Shown here piece by piece: positions 1-12,509 of a DNA stretch of 64,000 nt. Where the stretch lies: contig CANTUZ010000001.1 of assembly GCA_947846985.1 (NCBI GenBank), forward strand, positions 111,431,757 to 111,495,756, in the 5' to 3' direction. The DNA is from Fratercula arctica (Eukaryota > Chordata > Aves > Charadriiformes > Alcidae). The stretch's first letter is position 1. Every line of letters starts with the position of its first letter. A model generated the notes under the pieces. That model was not told the DNA's origin. It did no database searches and saw nothing but the letters and a program-made list of their open reading frames with translations. Both the position numbers and the translations under genes were made by a program.

Positions 1-690
1 AGCCTATTTTTACCACTTTGGCTGCAGAAATACTACTATGAAGACCACGTCCAAGACTCTGTTACAGTCAGAGTAAACAATATCCTCTGCTCTCCTCTCA
101 TCCACCAAATCAGTCATTCGTCTTCGAAGGCAATCAGGTTGGTCAGACACAATTTTCCCTCAGTGAACGCAAAGCAGCTGTTAACAGTCACCATGGTTTT
201 TGCGTCCTTAGAAATGGCAAATCAGTAGAATTTGCTCCCTAACTTCTTCAGGGCCAAGGGTGGAATGACTGGCCTATGGTTCTCTGAATTCTTCTCCTTG
301 CCTTTCATGAGTGTAGACTGATTTGCCTTTTTCTAGTAATCAGGGACATCCTTGAATGGCCACAATCTCTCAAAGATGCCAGAAAGCAGCCTTGCAATGA
401 CTTCAGACTGTTCCCTTAGCATCCTTGAACATATCCAGTCCCATAGGCTTATACTTCTCCCATTTGCTTAAGTGGTCCCTTGCCTGGACTTACTCTATCA
501 TTAGTAGCATTCATTCCCAGAGACTCTGCCACTGGGCACAGGATACATCAGGGGCTTAAAAGCCAACCTTGCCACAGTAAAGACTGAGCCAAAGGCAGCA
601 CCAAGTCTTTCCATATTCTTTGTCGTTACGATGCCTATCCAAGCTCATTTGTTCCTTCTTTATCTTCTTATAGTTTCAGGCAAAAAAGTA
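1..690 (-). mobile_element. Old CR1-type LINE fragment, ORF2 reverse-transcriptase part, antisense
   Basis: Read on the minus strand, this stretch follows the CR1 ORF2 reverse-transcriptase coding region. Plus-strand landmarks are the patch near 135-170 (antisense of the segment leading to the Gly-Lys-Ser-Cys-Leu-Thr-Asn motif), the patch around 260-290 (antisense of the Tyr-Arg-Pro-Val-Ser motif), and the patch around 570-585 (antisense of the Ala-Phe-Phe-Ser-Val-Phe segment). Many substitutions and indels leave no usable frame, so it is much older than the other CR1 copies here. The left edge probably continues outside the window. The right edge is blurred near 690. It could belong to a related ancient CR1/L3 clade; I did not assign a subfamily. 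Confidence 0.75.
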
Positions 691-3443
691 ACCATGTTCT
701 TTGTTAATATATTTAACCAAATAAACATTTTTATCATATTTACACACCAGCTGGGAATGAAGCTGAATTGTTGTAGTAAACAAGTTCATTGTGTAATTTT
801 CATCTACATAGTATTTCAACATATATAAGAAAACTTTTTTTCAGTATCTCTCTTGTGACTTTGCTAGATAACTTCTGGCCTCCTGTAATTTAGGAAATAT
901 AGCCAACTTTGATCCACCATGATACTTCAAATGTTTAGTTTCTCTGTACAAATATTTTACCCTATACATTTACTGTTAAGCCTTAGCTAGAAACAAAATA
1001 AATTGCTCTAAGAATACTTAAACAGAAAATTTTCAAGCTAAAGAGATCTATCCTGCCAGCAAACCAACCAGTGGTAAAATATTAATTTCCTATTCAGGCA
1101 GGTCAGTAATTTTTTGTGTACTGTGTAGCTGGGAATAACAGCTTCACACTAGGCATTAACCTTAGGTTTCTTTGCCAAGAGAGTTTTCTTCAAGGATCTG
1201 GAAGGTGAGCTGTTATCATCAGAAATGTGTACTTACAAATCAGCATAGCCACAATTATACAGAGTGAAAACAAAAATCCCCTGTTTAGAGAATATTAATA
1301 TTTCAAAATCAAGCTATCAAAAAACCTAGGAAAACACCATTTGCAGTTGTCCCAGAAACTTTAAATCAGCATGCTATGCCTATGCTTACAGACTGGCTTT
1401 AATCTTATGATTTTTCTTTTCCCTACAATACTCACGCCATTCGAAGTACACAGTAGCCACTTTACTCTTCCTAACAACTCGTCAATACTTTCTTTACTTC
1501 TCCTCAGGATGTGTCCCTTTCTTCAGGCTTTATTTACTATGAGCTATCTAAATCTGCTCTGATTAGCATCACACAAGGACTCTCTGAGAGAGGGAGAAAG
1601 AGAAGAGCATTCTCCCTGGCACCATTCAATTGCTTCAGAATGGGAGTCCTGCAAGTACAGACCTTTTCACAATACACGTTCCAAATTATCCACATAAACG
1701 ACACTGGAATACATAATCCTCTCTCTATGTAACCTTCCCTTCAAAAACTAGTTTATTCCCAGAACAAAATTTCCACATTTTAATCTCTGAAAGAGGGGGG
1801 GTGAATGGTGGGAAGCAAACAAGAACACAATCACTTGTGCAACAAGGAAAAGATGGAAAAGGGCAAAACAAATTGTCAAGTGGTTTCTGAGCACAGTTAT
1901 TTTGTTCAACTGAGCCCAGGTGCCCCATATCCATTTGCCACCTGAAGTACAAGTCAAAATCAATTTCATGTTCCTCTGTCTCCTCACCACTGTTGGTGTC
2001 CCCATCATTTCCTTTTCCTGCTGGTAGCATTAGTCTTCCTGCCTATAGATCTGTAGTCTCCCTCACACCTTCAAGTTTTGTTTTTCTCTCTGGTCAGTTT
2101 CCCAAAATCTTTGTTTTCCATCTCCACTTCACCTGTTACCCTTATGATACTTAGATCAGCCAGCATCTTTCCTTAGAGCTGTCAGTACTGTATAAAGTTA
2201 AGGGAGGAATTTAGAGCACAGGAAGGACAGTTTTCTTCCTTGCTTTGATGTCCTGCTCTGGTTGGACACATATGAGCAACGCAGAGCTGGAATTGCAGAG
2301 AAAAATGACAAAAGCAGGGTAGTAGCTCTTCACCTAAGTATGGCTTCAAAATCTGGAAACAGAGCTTCAAAGTATCATTAATTTTGCTGAATTTTTTTCA
2401 TTGCAACCATTTTGCAGATGGTTTCCCAGCTATTTAGAAGCCAATCTGATTTTCCATAGAGTCAACAAACACTGCACATCAGGTATAAACCATCAAATTC
2501 AGCAAAGGTGGATCTTGTGTGTCAAAGCATGGAGGTTATTCACTTGCTCAAGTCTTAAAGTGAGAAGAAGAACATGACAGTTTTCTCCAACCTCATGCTC
2601 AAAAAGGCTGAAATCTCCACGTTTCCTTACTTCCAGAACTCTCAGCCTGAAGATGACATGCTATAAGGTTATGTTTGTATTGCATGAGGAGAGAGGAGTG
2701 AACAATGTGCTACAGCTCTTGCCTTAGTCTCACCAGGTAGCAGGCATGTACCACGTTACATTTTGGTGCAAACATTGCATGTGCATTTCAGCTCCAGACA
2801 GGATGTAAAATTTCAACCTGAACACGTAGAAGTAGAAAATAAGGTTATATAAAGGTCGATACAAAAAAAGCACTTGCATGATATTTCAAGAGGATGACAG
2901 GCAAGAATGGCCATATCACCCATTTGTCCAGGTGTCCAGACTGCAGACCTAATGTTCATTTCAATGGAGAAGCTTATACTTTTTTTAAGCCAAAGGATCG
3001 TACATGTTGAAATCCACAATGGTCTATGTGTTGCTTACTGTTTAGCCATTTCATTTATTTTCACATTTGCTACTCTGGGCAACAGGATCAAACACTGATC
3101 ACACTGAAGTGGGAGTTTTGGCACTGATATGAATGAATAAGAGAATTTCCCTAGCTCTAGACATAAATTAGTTTGAAGACGTGGCTTGGTCTAAAACATG
3201 CAATTGTCAGGAAAGGAATTTGACCCTCTGTCTGTGTTTGGATATTATGTAACACATTTTAAGTGTCATTTTGGCATTAAGAGTGGTAAGTACAAGAAAT
3301 AAAATAATTCTAGATTACATAGCCTTTATTTCTTAATGTATACATAACTCTATGTAACTATATATAACATATCATACAGCTTATCTATATACATGAAAAT
3401 TATTTTATATAATGTGTTTATTTATATATGCATATACTTAAGT

Positions 3444-3504
3444 TGTACATGCTATATGTATATAAATATATGTACACGCTATATGTATATAACTATATGT
3501 ACAC
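3444..3504. repeat. 27-bp AT-rich tandem dimer
   Basis: Two consecutive 27-bp units (3444-3470 and 3471-3497) differ at two positions, and the first 7 bases of a third unit follow. The unit is rich in TATA/TGTA steps and sits inside a longer TA-rich tract (about 3330-3510). It is an ordinary short minisatellite-like duplication. Confidence 0.8.
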
Positions 3505-4345
3505 AATTACAGTCTCCAGGAATAAGAAAGCACTTTTTGTATATTAAGATGCTTTCTCTGTCGGTTCTAGTCATGATTTTCTCACTCCTTCCTGAGTTTT
3601 AGATACAAGGTAGTTTCTGAGCAATCTGAGAGATGACTGAATTTCTGTCACCTTCTTCAAGACTTCGGGGGGCTAAGAAGGGGGACAAAGGAAAAATTAA
3701 TTTTTGTTTCTTCAGCCCAAACCTCTTATGGGAAGAAGTTGTCTTAAATGTTTATAACACAAGGCCTCCTTAGCTTGTCTTATTTTTGGAGGACACGGAA
3801 TCAGTCACTGTGATATGTAATGAAAAGTATTCCGTTCCCAGGGCAAGAAAGTCAAGATGTCTTCATGCTGTCCAGGAGGGAACTAACAGATGAAATTTCC
3901 CTGTGGTCAGCATCACAGATTGCAATGAAAGTTAAAATTTGAACCACATATTCCCCAAGTATAGCCTGGCATTTGACCAAAGAGTTACACTGAGAAGATC
4001 TGAATATCCTAAAACCACAGACAACTTCTTTCATACTGCAAGTACAATGGGTGGTACTGAATAAATTCTTTTTCTGCCTCATTCTGTGTTGCTTGGTCTT
4101 TGGCAACCTCATTAATTCAAATAGGGTCCTTTCCCCTTTTGCCTATCCATCATAAATGAAGACTGGCCAGTAGAATGATTTTGACTGATCAAGGAATGTA
4201 AAGGTCAGAAGGCTACTAAAAGATGAGAAAGAGTGACTTAGTCATTGGAGAAAAGTCAGAGGTGTTATAACTGTGGACTAACTTAGCCATTCTGTTATAA
4301 AATAGTTCAAAAGAGAAAGAGAAAAAAGGATAATACAGCACTGGT

Positions 4346-4372
4346 CACACACGCACACACACCCCCCCACAC
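4346..4372. repeat. Imperfect (CA)n microsatellite with C7 run
   Basis: Alternating CA/CG dinucleotides are followed by seven C residues and a short CAC end. This is a simple sequence repeat. Confidence 0.8.
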
Positions 4373-4434
4373 TGATTTTCCTCAGCTTGGTTCTTCTATT
4401 TTTAGCAGAATTGTCCAATTGTTACAGGTGAGTT

Positions 4435-5594
4435 CATGAGGACATTGGTGTATGAAGGTCAAAGAAAGTGTACCCACCTGATGAACATGACTGTCAAACT
4501 GGTAACAACAGATGAGGAGAAGGCTGAGGTACTCAACAACATTTTTGCCTCAGTCTTCACCTGCAACCTCTCTTCCTACATCTGTCCGGAGGATGGACTG
4601 CAAGGCAGGGACTGGGGCGGGGCAAAGTCCCTCCCAGTGTAAGAGGAGATCGGGTTCAAGAGCACCCAAGGAACCTAAATATACAGAAGTCTATGGGACC
4701 TGGCAAAAGGCATCCCAGAGTCCTGAGGAATTGGCTGATGTAGTTGCCAAGCCACCCCCCATGATATTTGAAAAGTCATCTCAGTCAGGTGAAGTCCCCA
4801 GTGGAAAAGGGAAACATAGCACCCATTTTTAAAAAGGGTAGAAAGGAGGACCCTGTCAGCCTTGCCTCTGTGCCTGGAAAGATCATGGAACAGATCCTCC
4901 TAGAACCTATGCTAAGGCATATGGAGGACAGGGAGGTGATTCAAGACAGGCAGCACAGCTTCACCAGAGTTAAGACCTGCCTGACTAACCTAGTGACCAT
5001 CTAGGATGGAGTGACTACGTCATGGACAAAAGAGTGATGGATGCCATCTATAAGGAGTTCTGTAAGGCCTTTGACAGGGTGCCCCACAACATCCTTCTCT
5101 CTAAATTGGAGAGATATGGATTTGATGGGCAGACTGTTTGGTGGATGAAGAATTGGTTAGATGCTGGCATCCAGAGGGTACTGGTCACTGGCTTCAATGG
5201 AGCACCTCTCCTATGAAGACAGGCTCAGAGAGCCGGGGCTGTTCAGCCTGGAAATGAGAAGGCTCCAGGGAGACCTTATAGCAGCCTTCCAGTACTTAAA
5301 GGGGGTTTAGAAGAAAGATGTGGACAGACTTTTTAGTAAGGCCTGTAACAATAAGACAAAGGGTAATGGTCTTAAACTAAAAGAGGGTAGATTTAGACTA
5401 GATATAAGGAAGAAAGTTTTTACAATGAGGGTGATGAAGCACTGGAACGTGTTGCCCAGAGAGGCTGTAGATACCCCATCCTTGGAAACATCCAAGATCA
5501 GGTGCAACCTGAGCTAGTTGAAGATGTCCCTGCTCATTGCAGAACTAGATGACCTTTAAAGGTCCCTTCCGACCCAGAGTATTCTATGATTCTG
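4435..5594 (+). mobile_element. CR1 LINE, 5'-truncated, decayed, internal deletion
   Basis: This is a sense-strand CR1 fragment running from the mid-ORF2 linker (the Glu-Lys-Ala-Glu-Val-Leu segment near 4520) to a complete 3' end. The end carries the avian CR1 signature: a GGTCCCTTCC box at 5561-5570 followed by an ATTCTATGATTCT tail. The reading frame is broken by several indels; intact blocks encode a segment ending in a Leu-Thr-Asn-Leu-Val-like motif (4768-5004) and a Phe-Asp-Arg-Val-Pro-His-Asn segment (around 5070-5090). At about 5199 the sequence jumps from the start of the reverse-transcriptase palm straight to the C-terminal Glu-His-Leu-Ser segment. Compared with the copy at 27.5-28.6 kb, roughly 570-590 bp are missing, including the metal-binding Asp-Asp motif. 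The left edge is uncertain; similarity is clear only from about 4490. Confidence 0.9.
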
Positions 5595-6066
5595 TCTTCC
5601 AGTCTATGTGGGTATAACTGCATAAAGCAGAGTCTATATACCATATCATGTTCTGGGGGATCTCTCTCATAGTCTTGAAGCTAAGTCATAGATAGAAAAT
5701 GGCTTGCAAATTGCCTGCCAGTTGGTCAGGTAAGTACACAGAGCATCTTTTTCGTATACAGCAGTATTGTAGGACTGCAAGGTGTACTACAGGCAAGCTT
5801 AGGAATAAGAAAAAAACAAGAAAAAAAGAAAAAAATATTTCCTGAAAATATTGCTCTACCTTCCCGTGTTTCTGTTTTTAGATACAGCAAGTGATATTGA
5901 TCTACTTGATAAATCGTTTTTTCCATTCATCCACGCTTGGAAATATTCCATCTATTTATAACCTGGAGTGGAAATAGAGGTGCCTCACTATGCTACTTAT
6001 TTTGGTTTATCTAATATTATCAAGGCATTTTTACCTACAATATTGAAACAATGGAACTAATTTCTG

Positions 6067-6103
6067 AAAAAAAAAAAAAATCAAAAAATCAAAAAATCAA
6101 AAA
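6067..6103. repeat. Poly(A) plus (TCAAAAAA)n simple repeat
   Basis: Fourteen A residues precede units of TCAAAAAA at 6081-6088 and 6089-6096 and a partial unit to 6103. Low-complexity slippage repeat. Confidence 0.85.
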
Positions 6104-6524
6104 CCTCCCCAAAGAATCAACACAAATCAGTTTTACACTAAAAAAGAGATATTGTATGGAACAATTGTTTAAATAAGTACAGTCAGTTTCTAAACTCATT
6201 CAGGGTTAAAATGAAGGAGTATTTCCTTTGATCCAAATTTTGAGACATTTGTCTCCCCAGACCTGTGCATAGAAGGTGGTTGTTAACTTCATTTTGATTA
6301 TGTTGTGCAAATATTGACTTGTGTTCACAGGAGTTTCTCACTTAGAACTGTAATGTGTGTCCGACATTTCCTTTCTGCACTGGACTTTATGATAAACTTA
6401 AACATTATTCCTTCCCATTCCTCCTCAAAAGTTCTGGATTGCTGGAGTTAACAGTAGACTTAACATTACAGATTTTAAGAAGTGTCTCTCTCTGAACTGC
6501 TACAGTTTCATGAACTGTTTTTAA

Positions 6525-6541
6525 TTTTTTTTTTTTTTTTT
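6525..6541. repeat. Poly(T)17 tract
   Basis: Seventeen consecutive T residues. No retroposon body with a matching A-tail orientation was recognised beside it. Confidence 0.9.
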
Positions 6542-8773
6542 AAGTACCATAAAACACATTAGAGGATATTTGACAATATGACCTTTGTGGACTACAAGCT
6601 TTATTTTATCTGTCTAATGGTAGATTGCATAAATTAACATAAAATCTTTTTATTCCTTATATAGATTAAAAAGTATATTAAAAGATCAACATAAATTTAA
6701 TAACTACACATAATGTAATAGAATTATTGCTTTTAATTAAATTAAGTGTTTTCAGGACTGGATTACCATCTATATTTTTAATAATATCAAAGTCAATTTA
6801 TTGATGGATGAGAAAAATCAAAACCTATCTTATCTGGAGAAGTAAATTGTTAGTGATTAGTAAATATGAGTTCCCTGAGCACTTTGTATAGGTTGTTGGC
6901 AATGGTAATTAGATTTTCTCCCCTCACAATCAGGATGCAGTTGAGCTTCCAAAATTTAAAAATTCTCCTTTGTCATAACTGTGCTATATTCAATAAATGT
7001 TAATCCTATATTTTGATATCATAGATGCTTTTTCTTCTTCACCAACCAAAGGAAATATAGCCCTTAAGCAATGAACTGCAAGAGCTTTAAAACTGTAGAC
7101 ATTATCACCAGGTGAACTGGTACTTAAGTAAAAGAACTATGAACTAAAATAACTGGATTCAGATGTGACATATATACTGGACACCCATGAATAAGTACCT
7201 GATAGAAGTTTTTATATAGTAAGTGTTACCTGAAGGAGCTAAAGGAATAAGGAATTCAGGTAACCTAGACATTGCTGGAGAAGAAGGTGAAGATCAGATG
7301 AAATGTCACACTGTCTGCCAGAAATAAGGTCCAAGGTCCACAAACTGACCAGAGGCTACAAAGAATCTTAATGGGAATGGGTCCAACAATGATTTTTTTA
7401 TGTTTAGGTAAAGGATGATATTTTTTGCTGGGATGACTTGAAGATGGCTATTCCAGGGGAAGGACTAAAATACACTATGGTTAATACATAATGTTAATTG
7501 ATATTTCAACGTTCATAGATGAAGATCAAGACATATAACACAAAAAATATTTGAAATATTTTGGAATGTTCCACCAGCAGAAGTTCATACACAAATTCTT
7601 CAAAAGAGGGACTCACTTGAGTACGTAGGCATTGTACTGGCGTAAGTATCAAGACTTAAACTAGGCCTGAGGATGAATTAAGGCACACACAGATCAAACT
7701 CTGAAAAGAACAATACAATTTGATCTAAAACATTATGAACTTAAAAAATAAGTAATAGAACTGATGGAAATGAAATCTAAGATGTTTTTGAGTTCCTATA
7801 AGAGACCTGAAATACAATATGAGAAACAAAGGCTATTTTTATAAATAATGCATGGTCACTTAATGCTGCTCCTCTTCCTTGCAGCTCAGATGGGACGGTC
7901 AGCTCTCTTCTGACCTCATTAATTTAAAGCAGCCTCTGATCTGGGGAAAAATATGCAGTGACACATCTGCAAATCTGATACAGCAGGCAAGATTTTTCCG
8001 TAATCTGCATTTCACTTCACTGTTTCTGGGCCAGACTCCTGAGCCCAGCTCTCAGTTCCTTCTGATTTGCTCCCTGCTCCCACTTAATCTACAGATCACC
8101 ACATTACCTCCTTTACATCATCCTTCTCCCCTGCAGTGGGGCTGAAAGGCCCGAGAATTATTTCTTTGATAGACCACTCACTTTTTCACCAAGTGATACT
8201 AGTCACTATTTTCTCCCTTTCTCCTCCTGGTTTTCTGCCTTCACCTCCTCTTATGCTGTGCTAATTCTGGTACCACTCCACACACATGTTAAAACTAGTG
8301 GTAGTAATTCTTTACTCTGCTATTATAAGGCTGCCTAGGAGCTATTTACCAGGGGAGTAAGGCAGATTGCAGGTTCCTAACTTTTTAGATGCAGTTATGA
8401 AGAAAGAAGTTGCATATCCTCCACCTGTTGCACTAGTACGCATTGTTCATTCCTGACTGCCAGCTTCACCCAGAAGGATGCAGAATCTCAATCAGAAAAG
8501 GTTACATGCCTCCAGCTCCCTGATTGAGATGATGTCTTCGCTTGTTATTCTGCCTGCATCATCCTGCACTGAGTGTGTAGGAAACAAAATACTCCTACCT
8601 GTGTCTTGTGCAATTCTGAATGTTGCCAATGCACGTCAGTTCCCAAGGCCGTGGCATTTATGAGTCCCCACTTACCCGCTTCCATGCTTCAGCACATGCT
8701 GTCAAACTTGAAAAGTCAGTGGATTTCTGCTTATCTTTCCTTCCTCCATTTGCTTCTTCTCCCTTACGCATAC

Positions 8774-8800
8774 AATCTTGTAAATCTTGTAAATCTTGTA
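8774..8800. repeat. 9-bp tandem repeat, three perfect units
   Basis: The unit AATCTTGTA occurs three times without mismatch. Translation through it gives short Asn-Leu-Val repeats on one strand, but no gene is implied. Confidence 0.9.
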
Positions 8801-9059
8801 AAAAGGAATATGGGTCCACATAAGATTTTGGAAAGCATCTTCCTTGGTTTATAAGTATTCTCATTACAAGGTACACAAAGGTAGCCACAAAGCTCATAGA
8901 GGAGAAGGAAAGTAATTGTAATTCTATCAAGGCTTTTAATTTAAGCAAACTGCTTCAAATGTTAATAGATTTCCAATGCAATACCATCTAATCCTACACT
9001 GTCAATTTATATAGTGGGAGAATCACCTGCACTGACATGTTTAATGTGCTTTTTGTAGC

Positions 9060-9430
9060 CAACCACCTTGAGCCGCGATCTCGTCAGTTCTCGTTAAGCA
9101 AATGAAGCAGAGGCAGGTCAGTCTGTGGACGGGAGACCTCTGGGGACAGCTGGATGCTGTAGCATGCTCCTGCCAGGAAATATATTTAGTCATTAAGGAA
9201 GTCACACCGCCGCAGCCCCTGCCGTCCCACCCAGCCCCGTGTCCTGCCACAGACTTCCCCGTGACAGTCAGCAAATCTCTGCGCCTCCCTCTTGCCTCTG
9301 CTTCGCCCTCCTCTCTCTGAGCAGGCAGCAGACGTGGTGATGCCGACTCGCCACAGGAGGTGACACTCTTCCCTATGGGTCCGTATTAAACTAGCGTCGC
9401 AGCAAGTGGCAGGAGGCACTCTGCTAATAG
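9060..9430. promoter_or_regulatory. CpG-rich patch, candidate regulatory element
   Basis: Around twenty CpG dinucleotides lie within about 370 bp, against a background where they are rare. Clusters include GCCGCGATCTCG near 9072, the CCGCCGCAG block near 9209, GCCGACTCGCC near 9343 and AGCGTCGCAG near 9393. No CR1 or LTR similarity was recognised, so the CpGs are not explained by a young transposon. Overlapping open frames on both strands (9041-9419) are a by-product of the base composition. It could be a small CpG island, an unannotated promoter or exon, or a conserved enhancer; the sequence alone does not decide. Confidence 0.35.
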
Positions 9431-11922
9431 AGGTTTTGTCCTCGGGATGAGAAATAAAGCATTATCTGACTTGTGGTCATTAAAAATCCCACAGCGCTTT
9501 TTACAAGACTGGAGTTTAACACCAGTATCCTGATCATATTCCAACGTGGGTAATTGCATTTCACCTACTTAAATTCCCCTGATGCACCAGCTGAATTCTC
9601 CTATTCACCTCTTGAGCTGAAATCGGTAGCACCAGCAACGCAAAGGTGGCTACTACATGCTGCCCTGCTGATGGCTGTGTTTTAGCAAAGTGCATCGCTT
9701 CCTACATGCAGAGCATTTCAAATTCTTTGCAGAGCAACTTGATGCATGTGAATGGTGCTGTATATACACACAAAATAATCAGTCAATAACAGGAAAATTG
9801 TGCAGCATAAAAGGATTTCAAAATAAATCAGTTTACCCTCCCCACAAATCATTAACTTAAAAAAAAAAATAATCAGACAATACAGCGTATACAAATTAAT
9901 ATCTTGGTCAGGCAAAGAAGTAAACATTTCTCTAATATAACTTAGAGTGCAGATATTGATTTGTGAGCAGATAGGGTACTGCAGCCTCTAGCAATCCTAT
10001 GATTAAATCACTAGCTTCTGCTCTGGCATCAGTGTTTCCTTCAGTTAAAAAAAAATTAAAAGTATATATGCAGAGGATACCTCAGATCCCTAGAGTCGTT
10101 CTTCTGAGTAAACCAGCAAAATGTAGGTATTTCTCTTAGGGGTTTTGATCTAGCGCTAGACTATCTGACTGAAGTTGATCATTTTAGTACTACTTTGGAT
10201 GGGAAGTAGTTTCTGCCTTTTGGACTTGATCTGTTAAAGTTTTGAATGGAAACAAATTAAAAACTACAACCAGCCTTTATGACAGGGCTTTCTGAGCATT
10301 CTGTAGGCAACCAGATTTGCTGGTCTCACAGGTTCTGACCTGAGTCTCCAGAAAGTTAACACCATTCTTTCCTTTGGTTTTACTGGACTTAAACCAAGGC
10401 TTCCCACTTGGAGGCAGCAGGTGCTGTGAAGATGCAGTACTCCCACTGCCAGAAACGGAGGCTTTCATGTAACTCAACAGCATCAGCAACAGCTACGGAA
10501 TGCAAAGACCTTTTAAACTCTGTAACCTGCCATCAGAGCAATCTGTGCCATAAAATATGCAAGCAAATTTGGAGATGTGATAAAAATTCCAGTGAAGTCA
10601 GTGGGCTGTGTTAATTTAGAGGAAATCAAAACCTAGAGATGCCTTGGCAAAGAAAAGTTTCTTTATTATTGATCACTACACTTCTGATAGATTCAACATT
10701 TAGTTCAAGAAAGTTTATCATCTTACCTGTCTTGTCCACTTTATCTTAAGGAACAACACAGAAAAACACAGTTTTACAAAAAGCCTTAAACGGATCATAT
10801 ATTCAGGACTTGAAGTGGTATACAAAGGGACAGCTTTTCCATTCTAATTAGAACAATGAGAAAGTAGAACATTAAACCCATTGAATTTTTTATATGTAAA
10901 TTAAATGAGGAACTTAAATGATAAGGTAAAGAATGGAGCACTGTTGAAACAGCAGCCCCAAGCAGAATGATCTGTTAAAAAGGATTAGAGAAGAAATTCT
11001 CTAAGTATTAATAAAAAAAGAGAAGTTACTGGAAATTATATTTCTTAATTTAACACCATTTATTCCTTATAAATATTTTCTATTTAAGGCCTAATACGCA
11101 TTAAATATTGATAAAATCTTTATTAAAATAGTTTCACAGTGGCACAATAATTTTTGAATTCCTGAAACAATAGGGCAAAGAAGTCTTAAATTAGCAGATT
11201 TTATTACTAGGAAATTAGCAGTTCATCAGGAGTTCGCCCCAGACCTACAGACCCACCAAAGCAATTTCTGCCCGATGGCCCGGTTACTCCTGGCCAGTGG
11301 AGGCCTGTGCCCTGGGAACATGGAAAGGGCCATAGGTGATGCCACCTGAACACACTCGCCTGCCTGATTCCTGCCAAGACATCTTTGGTCACTCCAGGAA
11401 ACAAAAATCTATTAGTGCAATTATTACAAACACAGTGCTATAGTAAACAGATTGTAGAATAAAAAATGTACACTACAGGGAGCTTGTGCTACGTGAAGAC
11501 TCTTTTTCTGGCAATAATCTTTCATCAAGAAAAATTTGTTCATAACACCTCTCAGTCATTACTTCATTGGTGGAAGTAGCTATAGTTTTCAAATATGTAA
11601 AGGTATTTTTGTTTTACATATATTTTTCTTTGTTCCTTCCACCTTCCCTTTCTTCCCAATGTGTTTTTGTATCTTTTCGTGGCAGTGGTACTATCCCAAA
11701 AGGAGTATGTTTTGCTACTGTTTGTTACTCTTGCTATCAAGATTTTCAGCCAATCATTAAATGTAAGCTTTTCTTCAACTCAAGGGTAATTTGTTTTTGA
11801 AAACAATGAAAAAATATATCCAATTTTTCTTATACAGGTGTTAAGGTAATATAACTTAGCAATCAGCAGCAGCTATTATTGTCATTTTTCTGAGCTCTAA
11901 TAACCTGCATTTTATTCCGTTT
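9431..11922. other. Unique DNA, no gene seen
   Basis: No transposon or exon was recognised. The first 250 bases next to the CpG patch contain several TAAT-type motifs and could be part of the same conserved element. The rest is AT-rich with short A/T runs. Confidence 0.5.
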
Positions 11923-11928
11923 CAAAAC
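11923..11928. repeat. Target-site duplication, left copy
   Basis: CAAAAC lies immediately before the LTR start and is identical to the right copy at 12510-12515. Confidence 0.85.
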
Positions 11929-12509
11929 TGTGCTAGGTTTGACTGGGATAGAGTTAATTTTCTTCACAGTAGCTGGTAAGAGGATATGTTTTGGATTTGT
12001 GCTGAAAACACTGTTGATAATACAGCAATATTTTCATTATTGCTAAGTGCTTACACAGAGTCAAGGCCTTTTCTGCTCCTCACACCTCCCCACCAGCAAG
12101 TCGGCTAGGGGTGTACAAAAACATGGGAGGGGACACAGCTGGGACAGCCAACCCCAACCGACCAAAGGGATATTCCATACCATACGGTGTTTGCTGAGCA
12201 ATAAAACTATGGGGGAGTTTGGCAGGGGGGTCACTGCTTGGAGACTGGCTGGGCATCAGTCGGTTGATGGTGAGCAACAGTTTTCACTTGCATCACTTGT
12301 CTTTCTTGGGTTTTATTTCTCTCTGTTATTTCTTTACAATTTATTCTTTTAATTTTATTTCAATTTTATTTCAATTATTAAAATGTTTTTATTTCAACCC
12401 ATGAGTTTTCTCACTTTTACCCTTCTGATTCTCTTCCCCTATCCTGCTGAGGGGGAGCAAGTGTGCGGCTTTATGGTGTTTAGTTGCCAGCCGGGGTTAA
12501 ACCATGACA
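11929..12509 (+). mobile_element. Solo LTR of an endogenous retrovirus, with 6-bp target duplication
   Basis: The 581-bp element starts TGTGCTAGG and ends CCATGACA, giving the TG...CA termini of a retroviral LTR. The 6-bp sequence CAAAAC flanks it exactly on both sides (11923-11928 and 12510-12515), a perfect target-site duplication. Internal landmarks match an LTR family I recall as common in birds: the GGGATAGAGTTAATTTTCTT block near the 5' end, a TATA-like CAATAAAAC at 12199-12207, and an ATTAAA polyadenylation-like signal at 12377-12382. No gag, pol or env sequence is present, so recombination between two LTRs has removed the provirus. A 6-bp duplication is typical of class II (ERVK-like) elements; that class call is an inference. 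AT-rich runs between 12330 and 12390 look like later slippage. Confidence 0.9.

Larger units (their letters stand above)
691..4434. other. Unique AT-rich DNA, no gene seen
   Basis: No coding exon, RNA gene or recognisable transposon was found. Open frames here are all about 100 codons or fewer, overlap each other on both strands and show no domain-like composition. Small structures are a 27-bp tandem dimer near 3444 and a CA/C-rich tract near 4346. Confidence 0.6.
5595..8773. other. Unique AT-rich DNA, no gene seen
   Basis: No supported gene. There is an A14 run followed by two and a half TCAAAAAA units (6067-6103), a T17 run at 6525-6541, and a splice-acceptor-like pyrimidine tract before 7884. 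The open frame after that tract is discussed as a finding, not called as a gene. Confidence 0.6.

Noticed and set aside
4646..4660. GGGTTCAAG, similar to a tRNA T-loop
   Set aside because: It lies in CR1 ORF2 sequence and no cloverleaf can be drawn around it.
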